Shown: positions 51,548-61,083, counted from the first letter of the stretch. The stretch: 64,000 nucleotides of DNA from Geomonas subterranea (GCF_019063845.1 NZ_CP077683.1:3712501-3776500); one strand, 5' to 3'. Notes: generated from the letters alone by a model not told the origin. A program made the numbers and translations.

Positions 51548-52705
51548 TCACTTCCCGGACAACCCCTCCACTGCCACCTTCATGCGCCTGAGCGCCTCCT
51601 TCAACAGTTCCCGGCGGCAGCCGAAGTTGAGCCTCACGTAGCCGTGAAGACCGAAATCGCTCCCACCTGAAAGGCCTACCCCGGCATCCTCGAAGAAGCG
51701 GACCGGGTCGGCGATCCCGGTCGCACGCACATCGATCCAGGAAAGGTAAGTTGCTTCGACCCGCGCCACGTAAAGCCCGAGTGCCGTCAATTCCCGTTCC
51801 ACCAAGTCCCGGTTGCCACGCAGGTACTCCAGAAGTTCCTGGCGCCATTCCTCGCCATGTCTGTATGCCGCCTCGGCGGCGGTGTACCCCAAGAGATTGA
51901 CGTGCGGCACGATGCGCCCCATCGCTTTCCTGAAGGCACGGCGCAGCGCGTCGTCGGAAATGACGGCGAACGAGCAGCCAAGCCCCGGCACATTATAAGT
52001 CTTGCTGGGCGCCATCAGCGTGATGGTGCGCCGGCTGTATTCCGGGGAGAGGGACGCGATCGGGATGTGCCGCACGCCCGGCTCCAGGACCAGCCCCGCG
52101 TGGATCTCGTCACTGCAGATCACCAGGTCATGCCGCGCCGCGAACTCCCCCAGCGCCGTCAGCTCCTCATGCGTCCAGACCCTCCCTACCGGGTTGTGCG
52201 GGCTGCACAAGAGGAGCTGTCTCGTCCTCGGAGTCACCGCTGCCTCCAGCGCGTCCAGGTCCACACCCCACCGGCCGGCCGCACAGACAAGCGGCACGTT
52301 GATCGCGTTGCGGCCGGAGAGAGGGGGGGCTGACATGAAGGGCGGGTAGACCGGGGTGAAGGTGATGACGTCGTCGCCCGCCTTCCCCACCGCGCGGCAG
52401 CTCACGTTGAGCCCGGTTACGAGCCCCGGCAGCCAGGTGATCCACTCCTTGCGGATCTGCCAGCCGAATTCCGCCTCCAGCGAGTCGATTACCGCCTGCG
52501 CCAGCCCCTCCGGCGGCGCCGTGTAGCCAAATACCCCGTGCTCCACCCGCTCGTGCAGCGCCTGTATGATGGCGGGGGGCGAGCGGAAATCCATGTCGGC
52601 CACCCACAAAGGTATGATGTCGCGGTCGCGGTACTTGTCCCACTTTTCGCTCGCGGTCCCGCGCCGGTCGATGATCTCGTCGAAACCGGACTTCTTTTGC
52701 GTCAT
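51548..52705 (-). CDS. ovoB: MalY/PatB-type PLP-dependent C-S lyase, probable OvoB
   Basis: 385 residues from the ATG at 52705. Fold-type I aminotransferase with PLWVADMDFRSPPAII, the PLP-binding block SPHNPVGRVW, SDEIHAGL and the Schiff-base lysine in SKTYNVPGLG. MalY/PatB proteins cleave C-S bonds of cystathionine-like substrates. Its start overlaps the ovoA stop as ATGA, so the likely job is to cleave the histidylcysteine sulfoxide made by OvoA and release 5-thiohistidine. A general cystathionine beta-lyase is the alternative. Confidence 0.8.
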   Translation of the reverse strand: MTQKKSGFDEIIDRRGTASEKWDKYRDRDIIPLWVADMDFRSPPAIIQALHERVEHGVFGYTAPPEGLAQAVIDSLEAEFGWQIRKEWITWLPGLVTGLNVSCRAVGKAGDDVITFTPVYPPFMSAPPLSGRNAINVPLVCAAGRWGVDLDALEAAVTPRTRQLLLCSPHNPVGRVWTHEELTALGEFAARHDLVICSDEIHAGLVLEPGVRHIPIASLSPEYSRRTITLMAPSKTYNVPGLGCSFAVISDDALRRAFRKAMGRIVPHVNLLGYTAAEAAYRHGEEWRQELLEYLRGNRDLVERELTALGLYVARVEATYLSWIDVRATGIADPVRFFEDAGVGLSGGSDFGLHGYVRLNFGCRRELLKEALRRMKVAVEGLSGK

Positions 52706-54807
52706 GTAAGCTCCCATACGGTCAGTTCGGAAATGCCGTGCTGGAACTTGCGACGCGTCTCCCGTATCACGAACGGGACGTCGCGCGGCTCGCCCAGCAT
52801 ACGGAAATGCGGCGACAGCTCGGCCTTCAAAGCGTCCAGTGTCCAGACCGGCTCGCCCGCCTCCCGATACCCTCCCAGCCACTCCTCTTTCTTGGTGTAC
52901 TCCTCGACCCAGGTATAGGGGGAAACCAGCACCAGAAGCCCGCCCGGGTTGATCCGGCCGCGGATGGACGTAAGGAAGCGGCGCGGCGAGTAAAGCCGGT
53001 CCAGGATGTTGGCGGCGAGCACCAGGTCGTAGCCGGCGAACTTGTCCGGCAGGTTGCAGGCGTCCCCCTGGTAGAACTGCACCCGGTCCCGCAGGGCGGC
53101 AAGCCCCAGCTCCTCCAGGCTCAGCTCATGGTAGGAGACGATCTCCCCCTCTTCGGGAAGGGCGTAGCGCAGGTATCCTTCCTCCTGCATCCGAGCCGCC
53201 AGCCGGAAGAACCTGCTGGAGAAGTCGATTCCCGTCACCCTGTCGAAGCCCCGCGCCAGCTCGAAACTCCCCCGTCCCAGGGCGCAGCCAAGATCGAGGG
53301 CATGTCCCCTGGCGCGCCCGGATGTTACCTCCAAACATATGTCCGCGCAAGCCTTGGCGAAGTTGGGGACCCCGAAATGCTCCGGTCCGTAATGGGCATC
53401 GCAGTACTGCGCCGCCAACGCGTCTGTTTCGTACGGGTCCTCGTGCAGTTGCACCGGGTTGTCGCTCTCAACGTAGCGGAAGCCCGCGTGCTGGAAGAAG
53501 TGGCGCCGGAAGGCGTAGCGCGACTCGCGGGTCGCCTCGTTACCCGTCGAGATCCAGGAGCCCCCCTTGATCAGGTTGTGGCGCGTGTCGAAGGTCGGCG
53601 TCGAGAAGTCGTCGTACCAGGGATGGATGCGGAACCCGTGGAAGGCGTAGATCGGGGTTTCGGTCCACTGCCAGACGTTGCCGATGACATCGAAGAGCTG
53701 CCCGAACCGGAAACGGTCTACCGGGCAGGACGAAGCCCAGTAGGCGAGGTTGATGTTGCCGGGAGCCTCGCGCCACTCCTGCGGGTCACGGACACCGGCC
53801 AGGTCGTGCATCCGGTACCACTCGTCCTCGCTGGGAAGGCGGATCCGTTTTCCTGTCCGGTCCGCCAGCCAATTGCAAAACGCCTTCGCTTCGAGTTGAT
53901 TCACCTCCACCGGCCAGTTCCACGGGAGATCGATCACCTCGACCATGGTGCGCAGCCCCCAGCCGTGTGGGCGCTCGACCCAGAACAGCGGGTGACCGGC
54001 ATCTTTGAAGTTGCGCCAGCTCCACCCCTCCTCGCTCCACCAGCGCTCCTCCCGGTACCCCCCCGCCTCCACGAAGGAGAGGAATTCACGGTTGGAGACC
54101 AGGTACTTCGACGCGGCGAACGGCTGCAACTGCGCCTCGTGGTGGCCGTACTCGTTGTCCCACCCGTAGAGGGGATGCCCCTCTTCCTTGCCCAGCACCA
54201 CCTGCCCCCCGGCAACGGGAACCAGCTCGTTCTCCGGGGCCACCCCCGCATCGCGGCAGACCTCCCAGAACTCGTGACGGCGTACCCGGTCGATGGGGAG
54301 CTGGCGGATCAGCACGGATGAGGTTTCCAGGTGGATCCGCTCGTGCTCGATTCCCATAATGATGGCCCAGAAGGGGCTCTCCCAGGTGATGGGAAGGGTG
54401 AGCGGCAGGGTCTCGATCAGGCCGGTAACCAGCTCGAGCACCTGGTCCCGGTAGGCCTTGACCTCCCCGCGGGTGGGCCAGTCGTAGTGGGCCTCGTTCA
54501 GGTCGTCCCAGGACATCTCGTCCACGCCCACGGCGAACATCGCCTCCAGGCGCGGGTCGATACGCTTTTCGATGACCCGGGCGATTATCAGCTTGTTGAC
54601 GAAGAACGAGGCGGTGTGCCCGAAGTAGAAGATAAGCGGATGACGAAGCCGGTCCGCCCTCAGGTAGAAGGCGCCATCGTCCTTCAGCGTGTCATAGAGC
54701 AGTTCGTCTATCGTGAACGTCGCTTTGAAGTAATCCAGTATCTCGGCGCGTTTCTGTTCCGGGTCCCCTTCGTTCAGTACGACGCTATGAGTCTTTTTGA
54801 GATCCAT
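52702..54807 (-). CDS. ovoA: Ovothiol synthase OvoA (5-histidylcysteine sulfoxide synthase / N-methyltransferase)
   Basis: 701 residues from the ATG at 54807 (GGAGGATGAC), the expected length. The DinB-like N-terminal domain carries the iron-binding HX3HXE motif (HERIHLE). The formylglycine-generating-enzyme-like domain has FCNWLADRTGKRIRLPSEDE and WQWTETPIYAFHGF. The C-terminal domain is a SAM methyltransferase (ALDLGCALGRGSFELARG). It joins cysteine to histidine C5 with oxygen, and the last domain methylates the imidazole to give ovothiol. The methyltransferase separates OvoA from EgtB. Confidence 0.94.
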   Translation of the reverse strand: MDLKKTHSVVLNEGDPEQKRAEILDYFKATFTIDELLYDTLKDDGAFYLRADRLRHPLIFYFGHTASFFVNKLIIARVIEKRIDPRLEAMFAVGVDEMSWDDLNEAHYDWPTRGEVKAYRDQVLELVTGLIETLPLTLPITWESPFWAIIMGIEHERIHLETSSVLIRQLPIDRVRRHEFWEVCRDAGVAPENELVPVAGGQVVLGKEEGHPLYGWDNEYGHHEAQLQPFAASKYLVSNREFLSFVEAGGYREERWWSEEGWSWRNFKDAGHPLFWVERPHGWGLRTMVEVIDLPWNWPVEVNQLEAKAFCNWLADRTGKRIRLPSEDEWYRMHDLAGVRDPQEWREAPGNINLAYWASSCPVDRFRFGQLFDVIGNVWQWTETPIYAFHGFRIHPWYDDFSTPTFDTRHNLIKGGSWISTGNEATRESRYAFRRHFFQHAGFRYVESDNPVQLHEDPYETDALAAQYCDAHYGPEHFGVPNFAKACADICLEVTSGRARGHALDLGCALGRGSFELARGFDRVTGIDFSSRFFRLAARMQEEGYLRYALPEEGEIVSYHELSLEELGLAALRDRVQFYQGDACNLPDKFAGYDLVLAANILDRLYSPRRFLTSIRGRINPGGLLVLVSPYTWVEEYTKKEEWLGGYREAGEPVWTLDALKAELSPHFRMLGEPRDVPFVIRETRRKFQHGISELTVWELT

Positions 54808-54991
54808 GTCATCCTCCACATTTTCTGTGACAACACTCCTGCCATTCTGGCTGAAGCAGCCGGCTTTCAAATAGTACCAGAACTTTTCCTGCAGTTGTCG
54901 CCCCTGGCTGCGGTAGTTTCCCGATATTTGACATCCCGGGTCATCACATTATCCTTTTCGCTGGTTTGAGCTGCCGACAAGGAAACGCTCT

Positions 54992-56014
54992 ATGAACTGC
55001 AAGACAGCAATAGCGTGGATAGCTGCCTGCGCCGTGCTGACACTTTTCCTCCTTGGCACCGTAGGTGTTTCCATGGTGAGGATGCCCGGCAAATCCCACA
55101 AGGGACCGCTCCCCCCCCTCACCCCGGAGGAGCAAAGGATCAGCGAACGACTGCGCGAGCACGTCCTGATGCTGGCCGGACAGATCGGGGAACGGAACCT
55201 CTCCAACTACCACGCCCTCCAGGACGCGGCGCAATACGTCGGTGACCGGCTCAGGGAGTGCGGGGTCAAGGTGAGCGAGCAGAGCGAGCTGGTGGAGGGG
55301 AGAACGGTGCTGAACCTCGAAGGGGTGCTGCCGGGAAGCCGGGTTCCCGAGGAGATCGTCATCATCGGCGCCCACTACGATTCCGCCCCCGGCACGCCGG
55401 GCGCTAACGACAACGCCACCGGAGTGGCGGCGCTTTTGGAACTGGCGCGACGCTTCTGCGCCAAACGGCCGGAACGGACCCTGCGCTTCGTCGCCTTCAC
55501 CAACGAGGAGCCGCCGCACTTTCAGGGCAGCACCATGGGGAGCATGTTCTACGCACGCCGCTGCAGGGAGCGCGGCGAGAATATCGTGGCCATGCTGTCC
55601 CTGGAGACCATGGGGTGCTACTCGGACCAGCCGCGGAGCCAGCAGTACCCGGCACCGCTGGACCGGTTCTATCCCGATACCGGTAATTTCATCGCCTTCG
55701 TGGGGAACGTGAAGTCGCGGGACCTCGTGCGGCGGGCCATCGGGACCTTCCGAAAGAGCGCCCGGTTCCCTTCCGAGGGGGTGGCGGCCCCGGAATCCCT
55801 CCCCGGCATCGGCTGGTCCGATCAATGGTCCTTCTGGCAGGCCGGCTACCCCGGCATCATGGTCACCGACACCGCACCCTTCCGCTACCCCCACTATCAC
55901 CAACCTTCCGACACCCCCGACAGAATCGATTACCAGAGGCTAAGCCGGGTGGTGGCAGGACTCGAAACGGTGGTGGCCGAACTGGTCGGGAAATGGGGGA
56001 AATTAGGGGCTTAA
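54992..56014 (+). CDS. M28-family zinc metallopeptidase (membrane-anchored or exported)
   Basis: 340 residues. An N-terminal hydrophobic segment (about 8-28) anchors or exports the protein. The co-catalytic zinc site is visible: H and D in GAHYDSAPGTPGANDNATG, E-E in FTNEEPPHFQG, and later D in MVTDTAPFRYPHYHQPSD with the final His. It should be an aminopeptidase on the outer face of the inner membrane. AAGGAAACGCTCT precedes the start. It overlaps the end of hicB by 4 bases, convergently. Confidence 0.88.
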   Translation: MNCKTAIAWIAACAVLTLFLLGTVGVSMVRMPGKSHKGPLPPLTPEEQRISERLREHVLMLAGQIGERNLSNYHALQDAAQYVGDRLRECGVKVSEQSELVEGRTVLNLEGVLPGSRVPEEIVIIGAHYDSAPGTPGANDNATGVAALLELARRFCAKRPERTLRFVAFTNEEPPHFQGSTMGSMFYARRCRERGENIVAMLSLETMGCYSDQPRSQQYPAPLDRFYPDTGNFIAFVGNVKSRDLVRRAIGTFRKSARFPSEGVAAPESLPGIGWSDQWSFWQAGYPGIMVTDTAPFRYPHYHQPSDTPDRIDYQRLSRVVAGLETVVAELVGKWGKLGA

Positions 56015-56427
56015 ATGAAACCGAGCTCTACACGTCTGCCAAAGACCTTGGCTATCTTCTCCAATGTTTTGATGGTGGGGTTGGCCTTGCGGGGGTTCTC
56101 CAAGCGCTGGTAAACCTGGTAGGCGATGTTCAACTGCTTTGCGATTTCCATCTGGGAGCGCTCGGCGCGCAGCGTCCGGAGCATGATTGCGACGGCGACG
56201 TGCGGCGCCACCGGGATCTGGTGCACGTTCTTCCCGGTTATATGACAAGGCTCCGGTATTTTGAAATTCCGCTCGAAATCCGACTCCAGGCAACCGTTCA
56301 GCGCTTCCTCGGCGTTGAGGAGGGCTTCCTCCATGGTCAGACCATAGGTCATCACATTTTCGAAATCGGGGAAGGTAACCACATAACCGTCCGCTTCCTT
56401 TTTTATGCGCGCAGCGTACGAAAGCAT
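56011..56427 (-). CDS. hicB: HicB-type antitoxin with C-terminal HTH
   Basis: 138 residues from the ATG at 56427 (AAAGGAATAGAA). The N-terminal partial RNase H fold is typical (YVVTFPDFENVMTYGLTMEE; AEEALNGCLE). The C-terminal half is a Cro/CI-type HTH (SQMEIAKQLNIAYQVYQRLE) that should bind the operon promoter. It follows hicA by 2 bases. Antitoxin to the adjacent HicA. Confidence 0.9.
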   Translation of the reverse strand: MLSYAARIKKEADGYVVTFPDFENVMTYGLTMEEALLNAEEALNGCLESDFERNFKIPEPCHITGKNVHQIPVAPHVAVAIMLRTLRAERSQMEIAKQLNIAYQVYQRLENPRKANPTIKTLEKIAKVFGRRVELGFI

Positions 56428-56429
56428 TT

Positions 56430-56633
56430 CTATTCCTTTATTTCCGCTTGTTTGAGTATTGCATGCACCAGCCCTTTCGGCAGGTCCACACTGCCATGGA
56501 CAGGGACCGGAATGGAGCGGCGGCCATCCCTGATCATGATGTGGTGGCTGCCGGAGATGCGATCCAGCCGCCATCCCGATTCCAGTAGTAGCTTTTTAAG
56601 CTGTTTCCCGGTCATCCGGATGATATACAACAT
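56430..56633 (-). CDS. hicA: HicA-type mRNA interferase toxin
   Basis: 67 residues (61 if the later ATG at 56615 is used). The double-stranded RNA-binding-like fold with the catalytic histidine in ISGSHHIMIRDG and the ending PVPVHGSVDLPKGLVHAILK is diagnostic. HicA cleaves mRNA when not bound by HicB. It is the first gene of the hicAB operon. Confidence 0.92.
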   Translation of the reverse strand: MLYIIRMTGKQLKKLLLESGWRLDRISGSHHIMIRDGRRSIPVPVHGSVDLPKGLVHAILKQAEIKE

Positions 56634-56664
56634 ATAAGGTGTATGTCAAAGGGGATTCTAAGAC

Positions 56665-56700
56665 GAAAAGGCGCCCGCTGCATGGCAGGGGCGCCTTTTC
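56665..56700. terminator. Bidirectional terminator between the OmpA-family gene and hicA
   Basis: GAAAAGGCGCCC and GGGCGCCTTTTC form a 12-bp stem with a 12-base loop, with A- and T-runs at the ends. It terminates the minus-strand OmpA lipoprotein transcript ahead of the hicAB promoter. Confidence 0.85.
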
Positions 56701-56725
56701 TGGTTGTGCTATTGCGTGCGGAATG

Positions 56726-57739
56726 CTAATCGCAGCTGAAATTGGACTCGATGCGACGGTTCTGCTGCTTGCCTGCCGCGGTCTTGTTGGGCGCCACCGG
56801 CTTGGTCGGCCCGTACCCTACCGCCTTGATGCGGTCCGGGGCGATGCCGAAGTTCTTGACCAGGTAGTTGCGCACGCTGTCGGCGCGACGCTGCGAGAGC
56901 TTCATGTTGGCGGCCTTGTCGCCGACGCTGTCGGTGTGACCTTCGATGGTCCCCTTGGCGTTGGGGAACTCTTTCAGGAAGTCCGCCAGCGCCTTCAGCT
57001 CGTCATGGTACTCAGCCTTGATGTCGGATTTGTTGGTGTCGAACTTCACGTTGATAACGGCCGGCTTGCACAGCTTGGCCGGCTCGGGCGGCGGGACCAC
57101 CACGACCGGCACGGGCTTGGGAGCCGGGACCGACACGTCGACTTTCGCCACGCTCTTCGCGCTTCCCCCTGCACCGTTGCAGGTCAGGGTGTAGTTGGCG
57201 CTGTCCTGCGGGGTGATTACCATGGAGCCGGCAGGCTGCACCGGTCCAATCCCCGGTTCGATGACGCAGTCGGTCGCATTGCTGGAGTTCCAGTTAAGGG
57301 TTACCTGCTCCCCTTTCATGACCGAGGCCGGAGTTATCGTCAGCTGGTCGGTAGGGGGAACGGGAGGCGGCGGCTCAACCGGCTTGGGCGCGGGCTTGGG
57401 CGGTTCGGGTGCCTTGGCCGGGCAAAGAGCCTTGGCCTTGGCGGTGGCATCCTTGGCGAGCGCGATCGCCTCCTCGGTATGGCAGGCCCTCAAGACATCA
57501 TAGGCGTTGTTCTTGGCGGCTTCGGCCTGCGCAAACTCGGCCGGACAGAGCTTATCCTTCCCCTCTGCACGCGCGGCCTCCACCGCTTTGTCCGCCTCCT
57601 GCACGTCGGCGACGATGTAGTAGCCGGGGATGTTGCCACGCCCGTTGTTGACCTCGTAATGCGCGCAGCCCGACATGGCCCCCACCGACACCAAAGCCGC
57701 CAGCAGTAAAGCCCCCCTCAACTCTCTTTCTCTTCTCAT
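56726..57739 (-). CDS. OmpA-family lipoprotein
   Basis: 337 residues. Lipoprotein signal with lipobox cysteine (VGAMSGCAHYEV, Cys 25). A helical region of about 80 residues (VQEADKAVEAARAEGKDKLC) and a proline-rich linker follow, then an Ig-like domain (LTITPASVMKGEQVTLNWNS), a second Pro-rich linker, and a C-terminal OmpA domain (FDTNKSDIKAEYHDELKAL; GHTDSVGDKAANMKLSQRRA) that should bind peptidoglycan. It likely ties the outer membrane to the cell wall. TAAGGAGGTAAC precedes the ATG. Confidence 0.92.
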   Translation of the reverse strand: MRRERELRGALLLAALVSVGAMSGCAHYEVNNGRGNIPGYYIVADVQEADKAVEAARAEGKDKLCPAEFAQAEAAKNNAYDVLRACHTEEAIALAKDATAKAKALCPAKAPEPPKPAPKPVEPPPPVPPTDQLTITPASVMKGEQVTLNWNSSNATDCVIEPGIGPVQPAGSMVITPQDSANYTLTCNGAGGSAKSVAKVDVSVPAPKPVPVVVVPPPEPAKLCKPAVINVKFDTNKSDIKAEYHDELKALADFLKEFPNAKGTIEGHTDSVGDKAANMKLSQRRADSVRNYLVKNFGIAPDRIKAVGYGPTKPVAPNKTAAGKQQNRRIESNFSCD

Positions 57740-58031
57740 GTTACCTCCTTATCACATTTTTCCCTTTCAGCTTGTCAGCCGGTAAGTCACTGACTGGAGC
57801 AAGCGGGTGGGATCATAGAACAGCCGGCTTCAGACATTGGTCGAACTGCAGTTGCAGCCAACGCTTTGCCAAGCAGGCAGATAAAATTTACTTGAAATGA
57901 TTGGAGATTCCAGCAGAACAAGTAATTAATTTGCACTAATCGCTATGGCGGACGGGTGAGCTATATCTTCATCAAAAAAAACGGCCGCCGGTGTCGGAAC
58001 GGTGTCCGTCTGATAGGTAAATAGCGGTGGC

Positions 58032-58211
58032 CTACAGCGGCCGCGGATTGCAGAGGTAATCTTCAGAATCGGCTTTGGCGCGGCACCGGTTGCAGACGAA
58101 TTTCGGCTGGGCGGAATGCTTGTCGATCTCCTCGATCCTCCCTTCATGCTTCAACTGGCACATATGCGCCGGATGTTGTTTCGGTTTTGGACAGCTTTCC
58201 TTATCGCTCAT
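58032..58211 (-). CDS. Small Cys/His-rich zinc-binding-like protein
   Basis: 59 residues from the ATG at 58211 (GGAGGACGTC upstream). Cysteines and histidines are arranged as MCQLKHEGRIEEIDKHS followed by VCNRCRAKADSEDYLC, a plausible zinc-ribbon. No named family. Monocistronic, in a region of small genes. Confidence 0.65.
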   Translation of the reverse strand: MSDKESCPKPKQHPAHMCQLKHEGRIEEIDKHSAQPKFVCNRCRAKADSEDYLCNPRPL

Positions 58212-58398
58212 GACGTCCTCCTTTTTCTGCGACGTGGTGCCCCCATCATAGCAGGTCCAGGTCTGGCTTGCCGATGGCGAATCTGCAGAGCTGAACCGCA
58301 ACAAGCTCTTTCTTTTCTTCTTTGCTCCACATTTCATCCTCAATTTTCTTCTAGTCTGAAGACGATGGCAACGTGTCCTGGTTAAAAGGAGAATAGAG

Positions 58399-58563
58399 AT
58401 GAAAAAGAAAATCCGGTATCTGATCGCACTAGTGGTGTTACCGTCACTGCTGTCGGCCTGCGTTGTCGTGCCGGTGGATGATTATTACCGCGGGCACCAC
58501 GGCGGCTATTACGACGACTACGGCGGGCGCTATGGCCGCGGCCCGTATGGCTACCGCAGGTAG
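58399..58563 (+). CDS. Very small tyrosine/glycine-rich lipoprotein
   Basis: 54 residues. MKKKIRYLIALVVLPSLLSA is followed by the lipobox cysteine and a tail rich in Y, G, H and R (YYRGHHGGYYDDYGGRYGRG). AAAGGAGAATAGAG precedes the ATG. Too short for family assignment; the lipoprotein signal and ribosome site support it as real. Confidence 0.7.
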   Translation: MKKKIRYLIALVVLPSLLSACVVVPVDDYYRGHHGGYYDDYGGRYGRGPYGYRR

Positions 58564-59281
58564 TTTTACGTGGAAACTGCCCCCGACGGGAAGGTCCTTG
58601 CCATGTGGGAGTTTTTCGTCGGGGTTTTTCTGGCTACCCCCGCTTCAAAAGAGGCCTCAAGCTTCCCCCCTGTCTTCACGAGGGGGCTTTGCAAGAAACA
58701 AGGTCTGTTTTTCAACTACATGGGTGCATTTAATTTAAAGTAGACCATGTTTTTCTAATGTACGATGTGTTTTAAATTGAAAGAGGTCTGCTTAAATTAA
58801 AACGTGACGGCGCGTACCCGGGGGCAGCCTGTTGTCAAGATCGTGAGGACCATTTTTCATTTAACTCAACCCTCATTTTTAATCGCAGCAGCCTCCGCCA
58901 TTACATGTGCACCCCGCTTATTTCAAAACTCCCTCGTTTAAATCGGTGCGGTGGTCGTCTCATTTAATGAAGTGACCAGTTTAAATTAATTACGGTCACG
59001 TTTATTTTGAACACGACCCTGTTTAAATTAACTACGACCCTGTTTATTTTAAACAGGGTGTCATTTATTTTAAACACGGTCTGCTTTATTTTAAACACGA
59101 TCTGCTGCTTCTTCCGCATGACCCGTAGTGATTTCCATGCAGGTTGCCGCCGCTCAACAACGACCAGACGTTCGTTAGGTGCCGCTTGCCTTCAATTATT
59201 TCCGACCTGCCTTAAATTATGTACGACCAGCTTTCACGTGCACCTCAGTACACTCGACAAAAGCTTCCTGCCGCTCTCCCC
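58564..59281. repeat. Degenerate 21-bp-period AT-rich repeat array in a 718-bp gene-free region
   Basis: From 58980 to 59105 six contiguous 21-base units are clear, starting at 58980, 59001, 59022, 59043, 59064 and 59085, with consensus TTTATTTTAAACACGACCTG-type ends. More diverged units of 19-24 bases extend out to about 58711 on the left and 59240 on the right (for example TTCAATTATTTCCGACCTGC at 59190). The period is 7 codons, and both strands are open across the core. No identical repeats with unique spacers exist, so it is not a CRISPR array. Confidence 0.75.
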
Positions 59282-60253
59282 TTACGGCCTCTTCGCCGTG
59301 AAGATCGCCCGTAAAGGTGCCGGGTGCCCCTCAATGGTCCTCTCCGCGTCATCGGGATCAAGAAAATCCGCCAGCGACTCAAACTTCATCCACTCCGTCG
59401 AGCGCTGCTCGTCACGGCTGGTGCGGTTGGTATCCACGCAGGTTATCTGCGTGAACCCGCAGCGCTGTAACCACAGGGTCATCGCGGCGATGGAGGGGAG
59501 GAACCAGACATTGCGCATCTTGGCGTAACGTCCCTGCGGCATGAAGACCGTCTCCTGATCGCCCTCGACAATCAGCGTCTCAAGAATCAGTTCGCCGCCG
59601 GGACGCAGGCATCCCTTGAGTTCGAGAAGATGATCGAGGGGGGAGCGACGGTGGTAGAGGACCCCCATGGAAAAGACACTGTCGAAGCAGGCGAGATTGG
59701 CCGGCACATCCTCGATTCCGATGGGGATGACATGATGGCGCGGATCGCGAAGGTAGCGCTGCATCACCAGGAACTGCTGCACCGAAAGCAAAAAAGGTTC
59801 GATGCCGAGCACGAAGTCTGCGCCCGCGCCGCGCATGCGCCAGCCGTGGTAGCCGTTGCCGCAGCCGACATCGAGCACTTTGCGCCCGGCCAGGGGCTCG
59901 ATGTGCGGCACGACGCGCTCCCACTTCCAGTCTGAGCGCCACTCTGTGTCGATCTCTATGCCGAAGAAGTTGTAGGGGCCTTTTCTCCAGGGGTGGAACG
60001 CCTGAAGCCGGGCAACCAGCTGGTCGCGGTCGAAGTTTCCGAGATCGGCGCTGGAGCCGATGGTGACATTGTCGCGCAACTCCACCTGGGACGGGCGTAC
60101 GTCCGGCAGCGACTGCAGGGCGTTCTGCCACCCCGCCAGCTTGCCATGACTTTCAAGGAGGAGCCTTTCCGGCAGGGTCGCTCGCAGCTGCTCTGCCCAA
60201 AGCTCCTGCCCCATGGTGGCGAGTTGGGGATAGAGGGAATCGTAGAAGTTCAT
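59282..60253 (-). CDS. cmoB: tRNA U34 carboxymethyltransferase
   Basis: 323 residues from the ATG at 60253, which overlaps the cmoA stop as ATGA. N-terminal helical part, then [20 protein letters not shown] and the SAM-type fold motif [20 protein letters not shown], both characteristic of CmoB. It transfers the carboxymethyl group from carboxy-SAM to 5-hydroxyuridine at tRNA position 34, giving cmo5U and widening wobble reading. It forms an operon with cmoA. Confidence 0.95.
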   Translation of the reverse strand: MNFYDSLYPQLATMGQELWAEQLRATLPERLLLESHGKLAGWQNALQSLPDVRPSQVELRDNVTIGSSADLGNFDRDQLVARLQAFHPWRKGPYNFFGIEIDTEWRSDWKWERVVPHIEPLAGRKVLDVGCGNGYHGWRMRGAGADFVLGIEPFLLSVQQFLVMQRYLRDPRHHVIPIGIEDVPANLACFDSVFSMGVLYHRRSPLDHLLELKGCLRPGGELILETLIVEGDQETVFMPQGRYAKMRNVWFLPSIAAMTLWLQRCGFTQITCVDTNRTSRDEQRSTEWMKFESLADFLDPDDAERTIEGHPAPLRAIFTAKRP

Positions 60254-60984
60254 TTCGTCGCGACCAGGGAGGCGAAGTTGAAGCACTGGAACCAGACTTC
60301 AGAGGAGGAGAATCCCGCCGCTTTCAGCCGCTCGTGGTGGCAGGCGAGGGTCTCCGGGATCATCACGTTCTCCAGCGCGGAGCGCTTCTGGCTGATCTCG
60401 AGGTCGCTATAGCCGTTGGCCCGTTTGAAGTCGTGGTGCAATTCGACGTGGAATTGCTGCCTTTCCGGCTCGTCGAAGGCGATCTTCTCGGAGAGGATAA
60501 GGATGCCGCCGGGATTGAGCCCGGCGTGGATCCGCTCAATCAGTGCCAGACGCTGCGCCGGGGGGATGAACTGCAACGTGAAGTTGAGGACCACCACCGA
60601 GGCGTTCCCGATGGCGACATCCTGGAGATCGGCGCAGACCATGGTCACCGGGACGGTAGGGCCGCTATCCCGCGCCAGGAGCTCACGCCCCCGCTCGATC
60701 ATGGCGGGGGAGTTGTCGACGGCGATGATGTCGCAGTCCGGCTGGTTGATCCGCTGGCGCATGGCGAGGGTGGCCGCTCCGAGGGAACAGCCGAGGTCGT
60801 AGCAGTGGCTGCCGGGCTGCGCGTATTTCCCGGCGAGGATGCCGATGTTGGAGATGATCATGCCGTAGCCCGGAACCGAGCGTTGGATCATGTCGGGAAA
60901 GACTGCGACGACACGTTCATCAAACTTGAAATCGATCATTTCCTGCAGCGGGGCCGCGTAGATAGCATCCTTCGTCTTTGTCAC
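60250..60984 (-). CDS. cmoA: Carboxy-S-adenosyl-L-methionine synthase
   Basis: About 244 residues from a GTG at 60984 with AAAGGA ten bases upstream; a TTG at 60993 is also possible. Motifs [36 protein letters not shown] and the [14 protein letters not shown] segment match CmoA. It makes carboxy-SAM from SAM and prephenate for use by CmoB, whose gene overlaps by four bases. Confidence 0.94.
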   Translation of the reverse strand: MTKTKDAIYAAPLQEMIDFKFDERVVAVFPDMIQRSVPGYGMIISNIGILAGKYAQPGSHCYDLGCSLGAATLAMRQRINQPDCDIIAVDNSPAMIERGRELLARDSGPTVPVTMVCADLQDVAIGNASVVVLNFTLQFIPPAQRLALIERIHAGLNPGGILILSEKIAFDEPERQQFHVELHHDFKRANGYSDLEISQKRSALENVMIPETLACHHERLKAAGFSSSEVWFQCFNFASLVATK

Positions 60985-61083
60985 TGTCTTCAAATCCTTT
61001 CAACAGGAGTGTCCGTAAAAAAGTCGAAGATAGCGGGTTTGCTGCGGAACATCAACCCCTTGTTGAAGAGCGGCGAGGACGGT

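Noticed and set aside
58980..59126. CRISPR array
   Set aside because: The 21-bp units are contiguous and degenerate, with no unique spacers between conserved repeats, and no cas genes are nearby.
59007..59528. Plus-strand gene over the 21-bp repeat array and into cmoB
   Set aside because: More than half of it lies antisense to cmoB, it has no ribosome site, and the heptad pattern is explained by the 21-bp period.
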